The notes below the pieces were generated by a model that saw nothing but the letters and a program-made list of their open reading frames with translations, did no database searches and was not told the origin of the DNA. From positions 2,108,001-2,172,000 of the forward strand of contig OZ245815.1 in NCBI GenBank assembly GCA_965228425.1: DNA of 64,000 nucleotides, in the 5' to 3' direction. Origin of the DNA: JAJFJD01 sp965228425 (GTDB lineage Bacteria > Pseudomonadota > Alphaproteobacteria > UBA8366). Of this stretch, positions 15,420-24,131 are shown one piece after another (within the stretch, counting starts at the first letter, position 1; each line of letters starts with the position of its first letter). The translations under genes were made by a program, and so were the position numbers.

Positions 15420-18400
15420 CTACGAACACCCGCTGGTCGCGCCACAAGTGGCGCATTTCAGACAGGTACCGTTGCGGACGAGGGTGAAGTTGCCGCATTC
15501 GCCGCAAGCGTCACCTTCGTATCCCAGAGCCTGGGCCTCGCGGATACGATCAAGTGTGGGATCGATCGTCGCTGAGACCGAGGCCTCTACCGCGCCGGAA
15601 CTAACCGTCGCGGTAGCCGCGGCGACCACCTGGCTCTCCGAAGAGCTGGTCGCCACGTTCGGTGCGGCGGGGTCAACGGCTGCACTGCCGTCTCCACCGC
15701 CGGATATCACAAACAGGTTGGGCGAGCGCACGTAACCGTTGCTCGCGAGTTTCTGCAGAGTCGCGATGGCGTCTGCCGGTTGTTCCGGCAGTTCGCCTTC
15801 CTTGGAACCGGTGCCGAGACTATCCGGCAGCATGTCCGAAGGATGCGCATGGGCGAGGTCGTCCCGGCCCAGGTAACTGATTGCGACTTCGCGGAAGATG
15901 TAGTCGAGAACCGATGTCGACATCTTGATGGCGTCGTTGCCCTCGACGATGCCGGACGGCTCGAAACGCGTGAACGTGAACGCTTCGACGAATTCCTCGA
16001 GCGGGACGCCGTATTGCAAGCCGATCGAAATGGCGATCGCGAAATTGTTCATCAGGCTGCGGAATGCGGCGCCTTCCTTATGCATGTCGATGAACAACTC
16101 GCCGAGCGTGCCGTCTTCGTATTCGCCGGTCCGCAGATAGACCTTATGGCCGCCCACGATGGCTTTCTGCGTGTAGCCTTTGCGCCGGTCTGGCAGGCGG
16201 CTTCGCGCCGCCGCGCGTGCGACGACGCGTTCGACAATGCGTTCCGCGACCTTGGGCACGGCCGCCGCCGCCGGCTCGATCGCGATGTCTTCGGCCAAGT
16301 CCTCGTCGTCCAGCACGACGGCTTGCAACGGCTGGCTCAGCTTCGAGCCATCGCGGTACAGCGCGTTCGCTTTCAGGCCGAGCCGCCAGGACAGCATGTA
16401 GGCGTCCTTGCATTCGTCGACCGTTGCCTCGTTCGGCATGTTGATGGTCTTCGAAATCGCACCGGTGATGAACGGCTGGGCCGCCGCCAGCATGTGGATG
16501 TGGCTGTGGGCGGACAGGCTGCGTTTGCCGATTCGGCCACACGGATTGGCGCAATCGAAGATCGTAAGATGCTCTTCCGCCAAATACGGCGCCCCTTCCA
16601 ATGTCATGGCGCCGCAGCAGTAGTTGTTCGCGGCGTCGACATCGGCGGCGGTAAAGCCGAGTGCATCGAGCAAATCGAAATTCAAATCGTCGAGACGGTC
16701 GGCCTCGATGCCGAGCGTTCCGGTGCAGAATTCCTCGCCGAGCGTCCATTTGTTGAAGGCGAAACGGATGTCGAAACAACTCGCCAGCGCATTCTCCAAC
16801 GTGTCGATCGCCTCCGGCGTAAAGCCTTTCTCCTTGAGCAGGCCATGGCTGACGCCCGGCGCGTCGGCCAAGGTGCCGTGCCCGACTGCATAGGCGACGA
16901 TCTCTTCGATTTGAGTCTCGTCGTAGCCGAGCCGGCCCAACGCTTCCGGGACGGTCCGGTTGATGATCTTGAAGTAGCCGCCGCCGGCCAGTTTCTTGAA
17001 CTTCACCAATGCGAAGTCAGGCTCGATTCCCGTGGTGTCGCAATCCATGACGAGCGCGATGGTGCCCGTCGGCGCGATGACCGTGGTCTGCGCATTACGG
17101 AAACCGTGCTGGGCGCCCAAGTCATGCGCCTTGTTCCAGGCCGCGACCGCCGCTTTCGCGATCGCTGGCTCCGGGCACCGGTCATGATCGAGTGCCACCG
17201 GCGGAATGGACAACCCTTCGTACCCTTCGCTCTCGCCCATGGCCGCTTGCCGGTGATTGCGAATGACGCGCAGCATGGCGTCTGCGTTTTCGGGGTGGTT
17301 CGGGAAGGCGCCCATCTCCGAGGCCATCTCGGCGGATGTCGCGTAGGTCACGCCGGTCATCAGTGCCGTGATGGCGCCACAGAGTGCGCGGGCTTCGTCG
17401 CTGTCATAGGACAAGGCCGATGCCATCAGTAGGCCGCCAAGATTGGCATAGCCGAGGCCGAGGGTGCGGTACTCGTAGGAGAGCTCCGCGATCTGCTTTG
17501 ACGGGTATTGCGCCATCAATACGGCGATTTCGAGCGTCATGGTCCACAGGCGGACGGCATGCTCGAACTCCTCAACCAGGAATTCGCCCGACTCGCCGCG
17601 GAAATTCATCAGGTTCAGCGACGCCAGGTTGCAGGCCGTGTCGTCCAGGAACATGTACTCGGAACACGGGTTCGAGGCGTTGATACGGCCGGAAACGGGG
17701 CAGGTGTGCCATTCGTTGATCGTGGTGTCGAACTGCACGCCCGGATCGGCGCAGGCCCAAGCCGAATCGGCGATCTGTTCCCACAAATCCCGCGCCTTGA
17801 CCGTCTTGCAGACTTCGCCGTCGGTCCGGCGGGTCAGATTCCAATCGCTATCGGACTCGACCGCCTCCAGAAAATCGTTGGTGATCCGCAGCGAATTGTT
17901 CGAATTCTGGCCGGATACGGTTAGATAGGCATCCGAGTCCCAGTCCGTGTCATAGGTCTTGAAGTCGATCGACGTATACCCTTGGCCCGCGAACTGCAGT
18001 ACCCGCTGGATATAGTTCTCGGAGACCATCGCCTTGCGGGCGGCGAGGATCGCTTTCCGGAGAACTTGGTTTTTCTTCGGATCGATTCGCGCAGGACCGT
18101 CCAGCGACTCTTCCTGGCAGGCCGCCATGATCGCGTTGAGATGCTCGTTGCAGATCTTCGAGCCGGTCACCAAGGCGGCGACCTTCTGTTCCTCGACCGC
18201 TTTCCAGCCGATGAATTCCTCTACGTCCGGATGGTCGATGTCGAGGCAGACCATCTTGGCGGCGCGGCGCGTGGTGCCGCCGGACTTGATGGCGCCCGCG
18301 GCCCGGTCGCCGATCTTCAGGAAGCTCATCAGTCCCGAGGAGCGCCCGCCGCCGGACAGCGGTTCGTCCGCGCCGCGAAGCGACGAAAAATTGCTGCCGG

Positions 18401-19091
18401 TGCCTGAGCCATACTTGAAAAGGCGCGCTTCCCGGACCCACAAGTCCATGATGCCATTCTCATTCACCAGATCGTCGTTGACCGACTGAATGAAGCAGGC
18501 ATGCGGTTGCGGATGTTCGTAGGCCGAGTTGGAAGCGGTCAATTTGCCGGTGCGGTAGTCCACGTAGTAGTGGCCTTGGCCCGGCCCATCGATGCCATAC
18601 GCCCAATGCAGGCCGGTATTGAACCACTGCGGTGAATTCGGCGCGGCCATCTGATGCGCGATCATGTAGCGCATCTCGTCGTGGTAGGCATGCGCGTCGT
18701 CTTCGGTATCGAAATACCCGGCTTTCCAGCCCCAATAGGTCCAGGTGCCGGCCAATCGATCGAAGACCTGCGTGGCGCGAATCTCGCTTCCGAAGCGCTC
18801 AGCTTCGGGAAACTGGGCCAAGGCCTTCTCGTCGGGCACGCGGCGTTGCAGCCAAGTCGGCACGCCCTTTTCCTTGACCCGGCGCATGCGCTTCGGCACG
18901 CCGGCCTTGCGGAAATACTTTTGCGCCAGAACATCGCACGCCACCTGACTCCAACCGTCAGGCACTTCGATGTTGTCGAGCTTGAATACGACCGACCCGT
19001 CTGGGTTCCGGATCTCGCTATCCGTCCGGCGGAACGTCAGCCCCGCATACGGTGATTCTTTCGCTTTTGTGAAACGACGCTTAATGCGCAT
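15420..19091 (-). CDS. nrdJ: Class II (adenosylcobalamin-dependent) ribonucleotide reductase
   Basis: 1223 residues, the length of the large alphaproteobacterial NrdJ. It reduces ribonucleoside diphosphates with a cobalamin-derived radical and needs no oxygen. Visible landmarks are PNSPQWFNTGLHWAYG, the catalytic-site segment NPCSEYMFLDDTACNLASLNL, the long ten-stranded barrel portion ending near residue 900, a basic linker and a C-terminal domain with two cysteine pairs (CGECG and CLKCATCG). The last of these probably binds zinc or re-reduces the active site. No nrdA/nrdB or nrdD is in the window. The gene is monocistronic, with NrdR-like boxes upstream and a strong terminator downstream. 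Confidence 0.96.
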   Translation of the reverse strand: MRIKRRFTKAKESPYAGLTFRRTDSEIRNPDGSVVFKLDNIEVPDGWSQVACDVLAQKYFRKAGVPKRMRRVKEKGVPTWLQRRVPDEKALAQFPEAERFGSEIRATQVFDRLAGTWTYWGWKAGYFDTEDDAHAYHDEMRYMIAHQMAAPNSPQWFNTGLHWAYGIDGPGQGHYYVDYRTGKLTASNSAYEHPQPHACFIQSVNDDLVNENGIMDLWVREARLFKYGSGTGSNFSSLRGADEPLSGGGRSSGLMSFLKIGDRAAGAIKSGGTTRRAAKMVCLDIDHPDVEEFIGWKAVEEQKVAALVTGSKICNEHLNAIMAACQEESLDGPARIDPKKNQVLRKAILAARKAMVSENYIQRVLQFAGQGYTSIDFKTYDTDWDSDAYLTVSGQNSNNSLRITNDFLEAVESDSDWNLTRRTDGEVCKTVKARDLWEQIADSAWACADPGVQFDTTINEWHTCPVSGRINASNPCSEYMFLDDTACNLASLNLMNFRGESGEFLVEEFEHAVRLWTMTLEIAVLMAQYPSKQIAELSYEYRTLGLGYANLGGLLMASALSYDSDEARALCGAITALMTGVTYATSAEMASEMGAFPNHPENADAMLRVIRNHRQAAMGESEGYEGLSIPPVALDHDRCPEPAIAKAAVAAWNKAHDLGAQHGFRNAQTTVIAPTGTIALVMDCDTTGIEPDFALVKFKKLAGGGYFKIINRTVPEALGRLGYDETQIEEIVAYAVGHGTLADAPGVSHGLLKEKGFTPEAIDTLENALASCFDIRFAFNKWTLGEEFCTGTLGIEADRLDDLNFDLLDALGFTAADVDAANNYCCGAMTLEGAPYLAEEHLTIFDCANPCGRIGKRSLSAHSHIHMLAAAQPFITGAISKTINMPNEATVDECKDAYMLSWRLGLKANALYRDGSKLSQPLQAVVLDDEDLAEDIAIEPAAAAVPKVAERIVERVVARAAARSRLPDRRKGYTQKAIVGGHKVYLRTGEYEDGTLGELFIDMHKEGAAFRSLMNNFAIAISIGLQYGVPLEEFVEAFTFTRFEPSGIVEGNDAIKMSTSVLDYIFREVAISYLGRDDLAHAHPSDMLPDSLGTGSKEGELPEQPADAIATLQKLASNGYVRSPNLFVISGGGDGSAAVDPAAPNVATSSSESQVVAAATATVSSGAVEASVSATIDPTLDRIREAQALGYEGDACGECGNFTLVRNGTCLKCATCGATSGCS

Positions 19092-19585
19092 CCACCACGT
19101 CTCCCGAAATCTGTAGACTCGTGCCAGACGGGACTATCCGCCGGCCCCCACCATTGATGTTTGGAGTCGGAGAATCCTTCGTGGAAAAATCCGCGTAAGA
19201 ATAGAAAGTGACCCCCCGGTCTCCCCGCTTCCTGAACCGCCTGTCGTCCTCCTAATGATCCCCAGGGCGCCGACCGAACGATTCACTAAACTTGGGAAGC
19301 GGAAAGAAATTAGACACAATTTATTGATGTTTGCAATATATTTTGTGGCTACTGTCCGAATCCTTACAATATTTAGCGTTAGCAAGTTGTGAGGGCGAAT
19401 TGGACTAAATAAAACAATGTGTTCGGAATGGGTGATTTTTGCCCTATGTTTTGGATAAGAAGCGGCCGAAACCGGAGGCAGGCGTGGTTCGATAAGATCG
19501 TCACCACAAAAGCACGACTCTGGACGGCACCGGCCGCTGGTGCCATATTCCGCAGCGTCACATACGGCGGGGGTATCGAGGACCG
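19092..19585. other. Divergent intergenic region nrdJ / NDUFA12-like gene
   Basis: 494 bases. The left 200 bases are G+C-rich and would be the nrdJ leader. I looked there for cobalamin-riboswitch core sequences and found none. The middle part (about 19300-19400) is A+T-rich and holds the putative nrdJ promoter and NrdR-like boxes. The right part must hold the promoter of the complex I subunit gene, which I cannot define. Confidence 0.5.
19307..19379 (-). promoter_or_regulatory. Putative nrdJ promoter with two NrdR-like boxes
   Basis: NrdR binds 16-bp palindromes of the form acaCwAtATaTwGtgt, usually in pairs. ACACAATTTATTGATG at 19314-19329 and TTACAATATTTAGCGT at 19364-19379 match at about 10-12 positions each and keep the defining C and G nine bases apart. 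On the minus strand TTGCAA (19331-19336), an 18-base spacer and TAATTT (19307-19312) form a possible promoter. The first box would lie between its hexamers, as expected for repression. The 50-base spacing of the boxes is larger than usual. Confidence 0.4.
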
Positions 19586-19945
19586 ATGACCACACTAGTC
19601 ACGCGCGTCATGACCTGGTTGCAGGGCGAACAGGTCGGCAGCGACAGTTTCGGCAACCAGTATTACCAGGAGCGGTCGAAGCCGACCGGGCGCCGCCGTC
19701 GCCGATGGGTCGTGTACGACCGGGAAGACGAGGCCAGCCGCGTTCCGCCGGCATGGCATGCTTGGCTGCATCATACGGTCGATGACATTCCGGACGAGAA
19801 ATCCCAAAAGGCGCCGGTCTGGCAAAAAGAGCACGTGCCGAACCTTACGGGGACCGACCAGGCCTATCGTCCGCCGGGTCATACCTTGGAGGGCGGACGC
19901 CGGGCGCCCGCGACGGGAGACTACGAACCCTGGCAACCGAATTGA
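19586..19945 (+). CDS. NADH:ubiquinone oxidoreductase NDUFA12-type accessory subunit
   Basis: 119 residues of the mitochondrial 17.2-kDa (B17.2/NDUFA12) family, an accessory subunit of respiratory complex I shared by alphaproteobacteria and mitochondria. Signature segments are VGSDSFGNQYYQER, the basic RRRRRWVVYD, and VPPAWHAWLHHTVDDIP. It has no membrane segment and acts on the matrix/cytoplasmic arm. It lies apart from any nuo operon and opens the block that continues with mlaD, DUF2155, aat and acc genes. Confidence 0.93.
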   Translation: MTTLVTRVMTWLQGEQVGSDSFGNQYYQERSKPTGRRRRRWVVYDREDEASRVPPAWHAWLHHTVDDIPDEKSQKAPVWQKEHVPNLTGTDQAYRPPGHTLEGGRRAPATGDYEPWQPN

Positions 19946-19955
19946 GCGCGGGCAT

Positions 19956-20525
19956 ATGGCGATGAACAAACAGACACTGCATACCTTGGTCGGCGCCGCA
20001 ACTCTTCTGGTTGCGGCGTTCGTCGTCTTCATCAGCCATCAGGGCGGGCCGCGCGAGACGACGTCGGGCTATCCCATCGTTGGCCGATTCGCGTCGATCG
20101 ACGGAATCGGCGTCGGGACCAAGGTCCTGTTGACCGGCATCGAGATCGGCAAGGTCGCCGGCTATACCTATGATTTGGAAGGCCAGCGCGCGATCGTCAC
20201 CTTCACCATAAGAGACGACATCAAGATACCGTTGGATAGCGTGGCGCTCATCGTGTCCGATGGATTGCTCGGTGCGAAGTACATCAAGATTCAGCCGGGC
20301 GGCGAAATCGACATGATGCAGAGCGGAGACGAGTTCGAATACGTTCAGGACGCGATCGCTTTCGAAGAAATCTTGGAGAAGGTAATCCTCAACGCCGAGC
20401 AACAACGCGGTAAGAATAAAGAGAAAGACGACGCCAAACCGGAACCGAACCAAGCGTCGATCGAATCGCCGGCGCCTGCATCGACGGCGCCGACAACATT
20501 GACGGAAGCGGTGAAAATTCGATGA
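19956..20525 (+). CDS. mlaD: MlaD-family lipid transport protein, copy 1
   Basis: 189 residues. A single N-terminal transmembrane helix (about residues 10-24, HTLVGAATLLVAAFVVFI) is followed by an MCE domain: VGRFASIDGIGVGTKVLLTGIEIGKV, then AIVTFTIRDDIKIPLDSVALIVSDGLLGAKYIKI. MCE proteins form periplasmic hexamers that shuttle phospholipids between the membranes with MlaE/MlaF. A charged C-terminal tail (KNKEKDDAKPEPNQ) of about 45 residues is absent from the second copy. The start at ATG 19956 follows the NDUFA12-like stop by 10 bases. An open frame extends upstream but overlaps that gene. It overlaps the next mlaD by four bases (ATGA). Confidence 0.88.
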   Translation: MAMNKQTLHTLVGAATLLVAAFVVFISHQGGPRETTSGYPIVGRFASIDGIGVGTKVLLTGIEIGKVAGYTYDLEGQRAIVTFTIRDDIKIPLDSVALIVSDGLLGAKYIKIQPGGEIDMMQSGDEFEYVQDAIAFEEILEKVILNAEQQRGKNKEKDDAKPEPNQASIESPAPASTAPTTLTEAVKIR

Positions 20526-20980
20526 GACGAAATATTATTGAGACGGCAACGGGCGCCATTGTCATCCTGGTGGCTGTCGTGTTCCTGGTATTTTCATATA
20601 ACGTGAGCGATCTGCGGCCGGCCGAAGGATATGACGTAATCGCGAAATTCAACGCGGTCGATGGCTTGGCCGTGGGCAGCGACGTTCGGGTCGCCGGGGT
20701 CAAGATCGGCACAGTAGTGGATCAAACCATCGACCAAGAGGAATACCGCGCCATTGTCCGGATGAAGATCAATCCGGAGATCGAGTTGACGAAGGACACG
20801 GTCGTCCGCATCTCCAGCGCGGGGCTGTTGAGCGGTAAATACGTCAAGCTCGAGCCGGGCGGGGCGAAGGAAAAGCTCGCCGCCGGTGGTGAATTGACCA
20901 ACACGAAAGACGTCATTTCCCTTGAGGAATTGTTGGGTAAGGTCATCTTTCTCGTTACCGGCGAAGACGGTGGCAAATAA
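20522..20980 (+). CDS. mlaD: MlaD-family lipid transport protein, copy 2
   Basis: 152 residues. It has an N-terminal transmembrane helix (about 8-26) and an MCE domain with VIAKFNAVDGLAVGSDVRVAGVKIGTV, AIVRMKINPEIELTKDTVVRI and SSAGLLSGKYVKLEPGG, closest to canonical MlaD. The C-terminal ISLEELLGKVIFL helix matches the pore-forming tail of the family. It is translationally coupled to copy 1. Neither mlaE, mlaF nor mlaC is in the window, so the transporter core must be encoded elsewhere. The two copies differ throughout, so the duplication is not recent. Confidence 0.9.
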   Translation: MRRNIIETATGAIVILVAVVFLVFSYNVSDLRPAEGYDVIAKFNAVDGLAVGSDVRVAGVKIGTVVDQTIDQEEYRAIVRMKINPEIELTKDTVVRISSAGLLSGKYVKLEPGGAKEKLAAGGELTNTKDVISLEELLGKVIFLVTGEDGGK

Positions 20981-21080
20981 GGCGTCCGGAGACGGCTTTG
21001 CCGTGTCGGCGTTCTTCACTGGCGTCAGCCGCGTTTGATCTAAGGATGAAGTTTCTGACGATTCCGGTATATATCGGGCC

Positions 21081-21099
21081 AGCGAATCGACGATTCGCT
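21081..21099. repeat. 19-bp perfect palindrome between mlaD and the DUF2155 gene
   Basis: AGCGAATCG-A-CGATTCGCT, with 9-base arms around a single A. Each arm contains a GANTC site, the target of the alphaproteobacterial cell-cycle methylase CcrM. It could be a protein site or a small RNA hairpin in the 193-base spacer. Confidence 0.4.
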
Positions 21100-21173
21100 C
21101 GGAACCCTTCATTGGGGAATGGCGTTGTGGGTCCGGGACACGACGGTTCGCAAAAACGGCCGACGGGGATAGC

Positions 21174-21602
21174 GTGAAAGTTCGGCGTCTGTGGAAAGTT
21201 GCATTGCTCGCGGCAATACCCGTGGGCATGGCGGTATCTTCGGCCGGCGCGGTCGAGGGGGATACCGTGGTGTTGCAGGGGTTGGACAAGGTCACCGCGC
21301 GCGTGTGGACCTTCGATGCGCCGGTCGGGCAGGAAGTCCGGTTCGGCACGTTGGAAATCCTGCCGCGCTTCTGCGACCGCACGCCGCCGGAAGAACCGCC
21401 GGAGAGCACCGCCTTTCTCGATATTTACGAAGCACGTTTCGGCGAGGATCGCGCCAGCCTGTTCCACGGTTGGATGTTCGCGTCGAGCCCGGCGCTAAAT
21501 GGGTTGGAACATCCCGTCTACGATGTTTGGGTCATTGACTGCAAAGTGAAGCAGGCGCTGCCACCGCCGTCCGTTACGGAGCCGAGCGGCGAATCGCGTT
21601 AG
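21174..21602 (+). CDS. DUF2155 domain-containing exported protein
   Basis: 142 residues starting with GTG at 21174. A signal peptide (KVRRLWKVALLAAIPVGMAVSSAGA) precedes a mature domain with the DUF2155 pattern: LQGLDKVTARVWTFDAPVG, LPRFCDRTPPEEPPESTAFL and a C-terminal VYDVWVIDCK. Two cysteines (in PRFCDR and IDCK) could form a disulfide. The role of the family is unknown. It is commonly found beside mlaD, aat and acc genes in alphaproteobacteria, suggesting an envelope-related job. Confidence 0.88.
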   Translation: MKVRRLWKVALLAAIPVGMAVSSAGAVEGDTVVLQGLDKVTARVWTFDAPVGQEVRFGTLEILPRFCDRTPPEEPPESTAFLDIYEARFGEDRASLFHGWMFASSPALNGLEHPVYDVWVIDCKVKQALPPPSVTEPSGESR

Positions 21603-21616
21603 GCCGGATCGCGGCC

Positions 21617-22258
21617 TTATCCGCTTAGGACCAGATCGAGGAATTCGGGGTCCGGGTCGGTGACGAAGACCGTTTTCCGATCGATCGCGGCACTCAGAAG
21701 CTTCTTATACTCGTTACGTGGCAATTCGACCGCACCGAATCGCGAAAGGTGTTTGGTGATGAATTGGGTGTCGATGAAGTCGTATCCGCCCAGTTTCAAG
21801 GACGCCGCGAGATATACCAACGCGACCTTGCTCGCATCGGTCGCCCGGCTGAACATGCTTTCGCCGAAGAAGACCCCACCCAATGAAACGCCGTACAGGC
21901 CGCCGACGAGGCCGCCGTCTTGCCAGCACTCGACGCTGTGGGCATGTCCCATGCGGTGGAGCGTGCCATAGAGATTGATGATGTTGTCGTTGATCCAGGT
22001 GCGGGGCCTGACGCGCGTGGATTCCGCGCAACCTTCGATGACCGCCTCGAAGTCGCGGTCGTAGGTGACGTCGAAGGCGCTGCTGCGAACCGTGCGGCGC
22101 AAGCGGCGCGGCACGTGGAATTCGTTGAGCGGAATGATGCCGCGCATGCGCGGGTCGACCCAAAACAGTTCCGGGTCGTTCCGGTCTTCGGCCATGGGGA
22201 AAACGCCGACCGCATAGGCCCTGAGCAACATGTCCGGGGTGAGGTCAGGCATTTCCAT
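21617..22258 (-). CDS. aat: Leucyl/phenylalanyl-tRNA--protein transferase
   Basis: 213 residues. It attaches Leu or Phe to proteins with N-terminal Arg or Lys, creating N-degrons that ClpS (8.98 kb) recognises. Family landmarks are LLRAYAVGVFPMAE, FWVDPRMRGIIP, ECWQDGGLVGGLYGVSLGGVFF (split by context) and SMFSRATDASKVAL, and the downstream FIDTQFITKHLSRFGAVELPR. Complete and of normal length. It is followed on the minus strand by no gene but converges on DUF2155 with a 14-base gap, and it sits 3 bases past the accC stop as the last gene of an accB-accC-aat run. Confidence 0.95.
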   Translation of the reverse strand: MEMPDLTPDMLLRAYAVGVFPMAEDRNDPELFWVDPRMRGIIPLNEFHVPRRLRRTVRSSAFDVTYDRDFEAVIEGCAESTRVRPRTWINDNIINLYGTLHRMGHAHSVECWQDGGLVGGLYGVSLGGVFFGESMFSRATDASKVALVYLAASLKLGGYDFIDTQFITKHLSRFGAVELPRNEYKKLLSAAIDRKTVFVTDPDPEFLDLVLSG

Positions 22259-22261
22259 GCT

Positions 22262-23611
22262 TTAGTCCTCCGCGTTCTCCTCGAGCCACTCTTCCAGCCA
22301 GTGGATATGGTAGTCGCCGTTCAAGAATGTCGGATTCTCCACCAACCTCTGATGCAGCGGAGTCGTCGTTTCGATCCCGCCGATAACGAACTCCTCCAGC
22401 GCACGGCGCAGCCGCATCAGGCATTCGTTGCGCGTCTTGCCATGGACGATCAGCTTGGCCACGAGGCTATCGTAATGCGGCGGCACTGAGTAGCCCGAAT
22501 ATAGCGCAGAATCGACCCGGACACCGAGCCCGCCCGGCGCATGGAAATCGGTCACTCTTCCGGGTGAGGGCGCAAAAGAGACTGGATTTTCGGCGTTGAG
22601 ACGGCATTCGATGGAGTGCCCCGCCAGGACGATATCCGACTGGCTCATATCCAAATGTCCGCCGGCCGCGATACGGATCTGTTCCCGCACGAGATCGACG
22701 CCGCTGATCATTTCCGACACCGGATGCTCGACCTGGAGGCGTGTGTTCATTTCGATGAAATAGAACTCGCCATTCTCGTAGAGGAATTCGATCGTACCGG
22801 CGCTGCGGTAGGACAGTTTCGACAGGGCGGCGGTTACCGTCTCGCCGATCCGGTTGCGCTGCTCGGCGTTGAGGGCCGGGGAGGGCGCTTCTTCCAAGAC
22901 CTTCTGATGGCGCCGCTGCAGCGAGCAGTCGCGTTCGCCGAAATGCAGGACGTTTCCGTGACCGTCGCCCAGCACCTGTATTTCGATATGCCGCGGTTGC
23001 CCCAACAGCTTTTCGATGTAGACCGTATCGTCGCCGAATGCGGCCAGCGCTTCCTGGCGGCAGGTCGAGAGCGCCTCCGGCAGTTCGGCCGCATTGTTGG
23101 CGATCTTCATGCCGCGGCCGCCGCCGCCCGATGCCGCCTTGAGGAGCACGGGAAATTCGATCTCCTCGGCCACGGCGACGGCCTCTTCGGGCGTGGTTAC
23201 GGCGCCGTCGGATCCCGGCACCACGGGCAGCCCGATCTCGAGCGCGGTTTCCTTCGCCTGCACCTTGTCGCCCATCAGGCTGATATGGTCGGGGCTCGGG
23301 CCGATGAAGACGAGGTCGTGTTCCTCGACCATTTGGGCGAATTGGGCGTTTTCCGACAGGAAGCCGATGCCGGGATGCACCGCATCCGCGCCGGTGATCG
23401 TCGCAGCGGTCAGAATGGCCGGAATGTTGAGATAGCTGTCCTTCGACGGCGGCGGGCCGATGCACACGGATTCATCCGCGAGACGGACATGCATGGTGTC
23501 CGAATCCGCGGTCGAATGGACCGCGACGGTCCGGATGCCCATTTCGCGGCACGCGCGGTGAATGCGGAGGGCGATCTCGCCCCGGTTGGCGATGAGGACC
23601 TTTTCGAACAA
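22262..23611 (-). CDS. accC: Acetyl-CoA carboxylase biotin carboxylase subunit
   Basis: 449 residues. It carboxylates the biotin of AccB using ATP and bicarbonate, the first step of fatty-acid synthesis. It begins with MFEKVLIANRGEIALRIHRACRE. The ATP-grasp domain carries KAASGGGGRGMKIA, FGERDCSLQRRHQKVLEE and the catalytic FIEMNTRLQVEHPVSE. The C-terminal domain ends with FVIGGIETTTPLHQRL. accB lies 5 bases upstream in the same operon. Confidence 0.97.
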   Translation of the reverse strand: MFEKVLIANRGEIALRIHRACREMGIRTVAVHSTADSDTMHVRLADESVCIGPPPSKDSYLNIPAILTAATITGADAVHPGIGFLSENAQFAQMVEEHDLVFIGPSPDHISLMGDKVQAKETALEIGLPVVPGSDGAVTTPEEAVAVAEEIEFPVLLKAASGGGGRGMKIANNAAELPEALSTCRQEALAAFGDDTVYIEKLLGQPRHIEIQVLGDGHGNVLHFGERDCSLQRRHQKVLEEAPSPALNAEQRNRIGETVTAALSKLSYRSAGTIEFLYENGEFYFIEMNTRLQVEHPVSEMISGVDLVREQIRIAAGGHLDMSQSDIVLAGHSIECRLNAENPVSFAPSPGRVTDFHAPGGLGVRVDSALYSGYSVPPHYDSLVAKLIVHGKTRNECLMRLRRALEEFVIGGIETTTPLHQRLVENPTFLNGDYHIHWLEEWLEENAED

Positions 23612-23616
23612 GGCGG

Positions 23617-24081
23617 CTACTCGATGACCACAAGGGTTTCGCCGAACTCGACGGGCTGCCCGTCCTCAACAGCGATCCGTTTTACGGTCCCGCTGCGCGG
23701 CGCGGGAATTTGATTCATCACCTTCATCGCTTCCACGATCAACACGGTCTGGCCTTCGGATACCGCGTCGCCGACTTTGACGAACGGATCGGCGCCCGGC
23801 TGGGGCGAAAGGTAGATCGTTCCGACCATGGGCGACGGGACGGCCCCGGCCTCCTCGGCGGCGGAGTCGGCAGGTGCCGGCGATGGCGCGGTTTGTGCGC
23901 TCGCGGCAGCGGACGACGCCACCGGCGCCGGCGCCGCGACGGCCGCGGTCACCGTCGCAGTTCCCCGTGCGACGCGGATGGATTTATTGCCTTCGCAGAT
24001 CTCGATTTCCGTCAGGTTCGTTTCGTCGAGCAACTGACCAAGTTCTCGGATCAGTGACTTATCGACCTGAAATTTTGGCAT
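23617..24081 (-). CDS. accB: Acetyl-CoA carboxylase biotin carboxyl carrier protein
   Basis: 154 residues from ATG 24081 (MPKFQVDKSLIRELGQLL). The open frame continues upstream without a credible start. An N-terminal AccB-specific segment is followed by an Ala/Pro-rich swinging linker of about 45 residues. The biotinyl domain then carries the biotinylated lysine in EAMKVMN, about 35 residues from the end, and the AccB thumb region ISPMV-like AVPSPMVGTIYLSP. The operon order is accB-accC-aat. aroQ lies 50 bases upstream, the usual alphaproteobacterial order. Confidence 0.96.
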   Translation of the reverse strand: MPKFQVDKSLIRELGQLLDETNLTEIEICEGNKSIRVARGTATVTAAVAAPAPVASSAAASAQTAPSPAPADSAAEEAGAVPSPMVGTIYLSPQPGADPFVKVGDAVSEGQTVLIVEAMKVMNQIPAPRSGTVKRIAVEDGQPVEFGETLVVIE

Positions 24082-24131
24082 GGATTGTCCTTCTTCGATG
24101 ATCTGGGTCGTCTCGCGCCGCAGACTGTTCG

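Noticed and set aside
15780..17432. A 550-codon open frame on the plus strand opposite nrdJ
   Set aside because: It is the mirror of a strongly coding G+C-rich gene. Its residues are low-complexity (Arg, Val, Asp, Gln rich) and match no family, while nrdJ is certain.
19092..19300. Cobalamin riboswitch ahead of the B12-dependent reductase gene
   Set aside because: I looked on the minus strand for the B12-box and the surrounding conserved core and found only unrelated G-rich hairpins. A covariance search would settle it.
22616..23713. A 365-codon plus-strand frame opposite accC
   Set aside because: Shadow of accC, no protein features.
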